Source of the DNA: Cyanothece sp. UBA12306
Lineage (GTDB): Bacteria; Cyanobacteriota; Cyanobacteriia; Cyanobacteriales; Microcystaceae
Assembly: GCA_003448685.1 (NCBI GenBank)
Contig: DLXW01000286.1
Coordinates: 13,887 to 19,751 of the forward strand
Reading direction: 5' to 3'
Length of the DNA stretch: 5,865 bases
The stretch's first letter is position 1. Each line of letters starts with the position of its first letter. Positions 5,858 through 5,865 of the stretch are shown in pieces. Below the pieces are notes generated by a model that had not been told where the DNA came from, did not search any database, and saw only the letters and a list, made by a program, of their open reading frames with translations. Both the position numbers and the translations under genes were made by a program.

Positions 5858-5865
5858 GTGAAAAT

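Larger units (their letters stand above)
5455..5865. other. Non-coding region upstream of pixG (411 nt)
   Basis: No plausible gene is seen on either strand. The part next to pixG should hold its promoter and 5' leader, but no convincing -35/-10 pair stands out. The strongest weak candidate on the minus strand is TTGTTT with AATAAA 17 nt later. Other contents are an A6T6 palindrome (5644-5655), a small inverted repeat CTGT-GTTT-ACAG (5486-5497) about 30 nt before pixG, and G-rich heptamer repeats from 5769 to 5857. The neighbouring gene beyond 5865 is unknown. Confidence 0.7.

Noticed and set aside
5769..5865. CRISPR array or true telomere
   Set aside because: Repeats are directly tandem seven-mers without spacers, and the resemblance to TTAGGG telomeres is short and imperfect; nothing indicates a linear replicon end.

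Overview
The window looks like cyanobacterial chromosome. The reasons are the gene set (a Pix/Tax1-type phototaxis operon with a cyanobacteriochrome receptor and a PatA-like regulator), two exact copies of the cyanobacterial HIP1 octamer GCGATCGC, moderately AT-rich composition, and period-7 G-rich repeats in the intergenic DNA. A low-GC unicellular lineage is plausible, but the species cannot be named from this sequence.

All four genes lie on the minus strand, so they read from right to left. From 5865 to 5455 is a non-coding leader region with two G-rich heptamer repeat patches at its far end. Then come pixG (5454-4255, PATAN/DUF4388 plus receiver domain), a 134-nt gap with a candidate internal promoter, pixH (4120-3758, single-domain CheY-like receiver), pixI (3729-3187, CheW adaptor, GTG start), and pixJ (3142 to beyond base 1). 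pixJ encodes a methyl-accepting photoreceptor, of which 1047 codons are present before the window edge cuts it off within the signalling domain. No stop or frameshift was seen in pixJ by hand translation. The gene order matches pixG-pixH-pixI-pixJ of the Synechocystis phototaxis locus. The CheA kinase (pixL) and any second receptor (pixJ2) would lie beyond base 1.

The likely working model, from family knowledge, is as follows. PixJ senses light through its second GAF domain, which carries both cysteines of a DXCF-type cyanobacteriochrome, and perhaps a small molecule through its extracytoplasmic dCache domain. PixI couples PixJ to a CheA kinase. The kinase then phosphorylates PixH and/or PixG, and PixG passes the signal to the type IV pilus motor to bias twitching motility.

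This is a known type of system rather than a new one. The points most worth a second look are the half-kept chromophore motif in GAF1 (DRCI present, canonical Cys replaced by Glu), the dual dCache plus photosensor architecture, the candidate promoter before pixH, a His at a receptor trimer-contact position, and the G-quadruplex-like repeats upstream of pixG.
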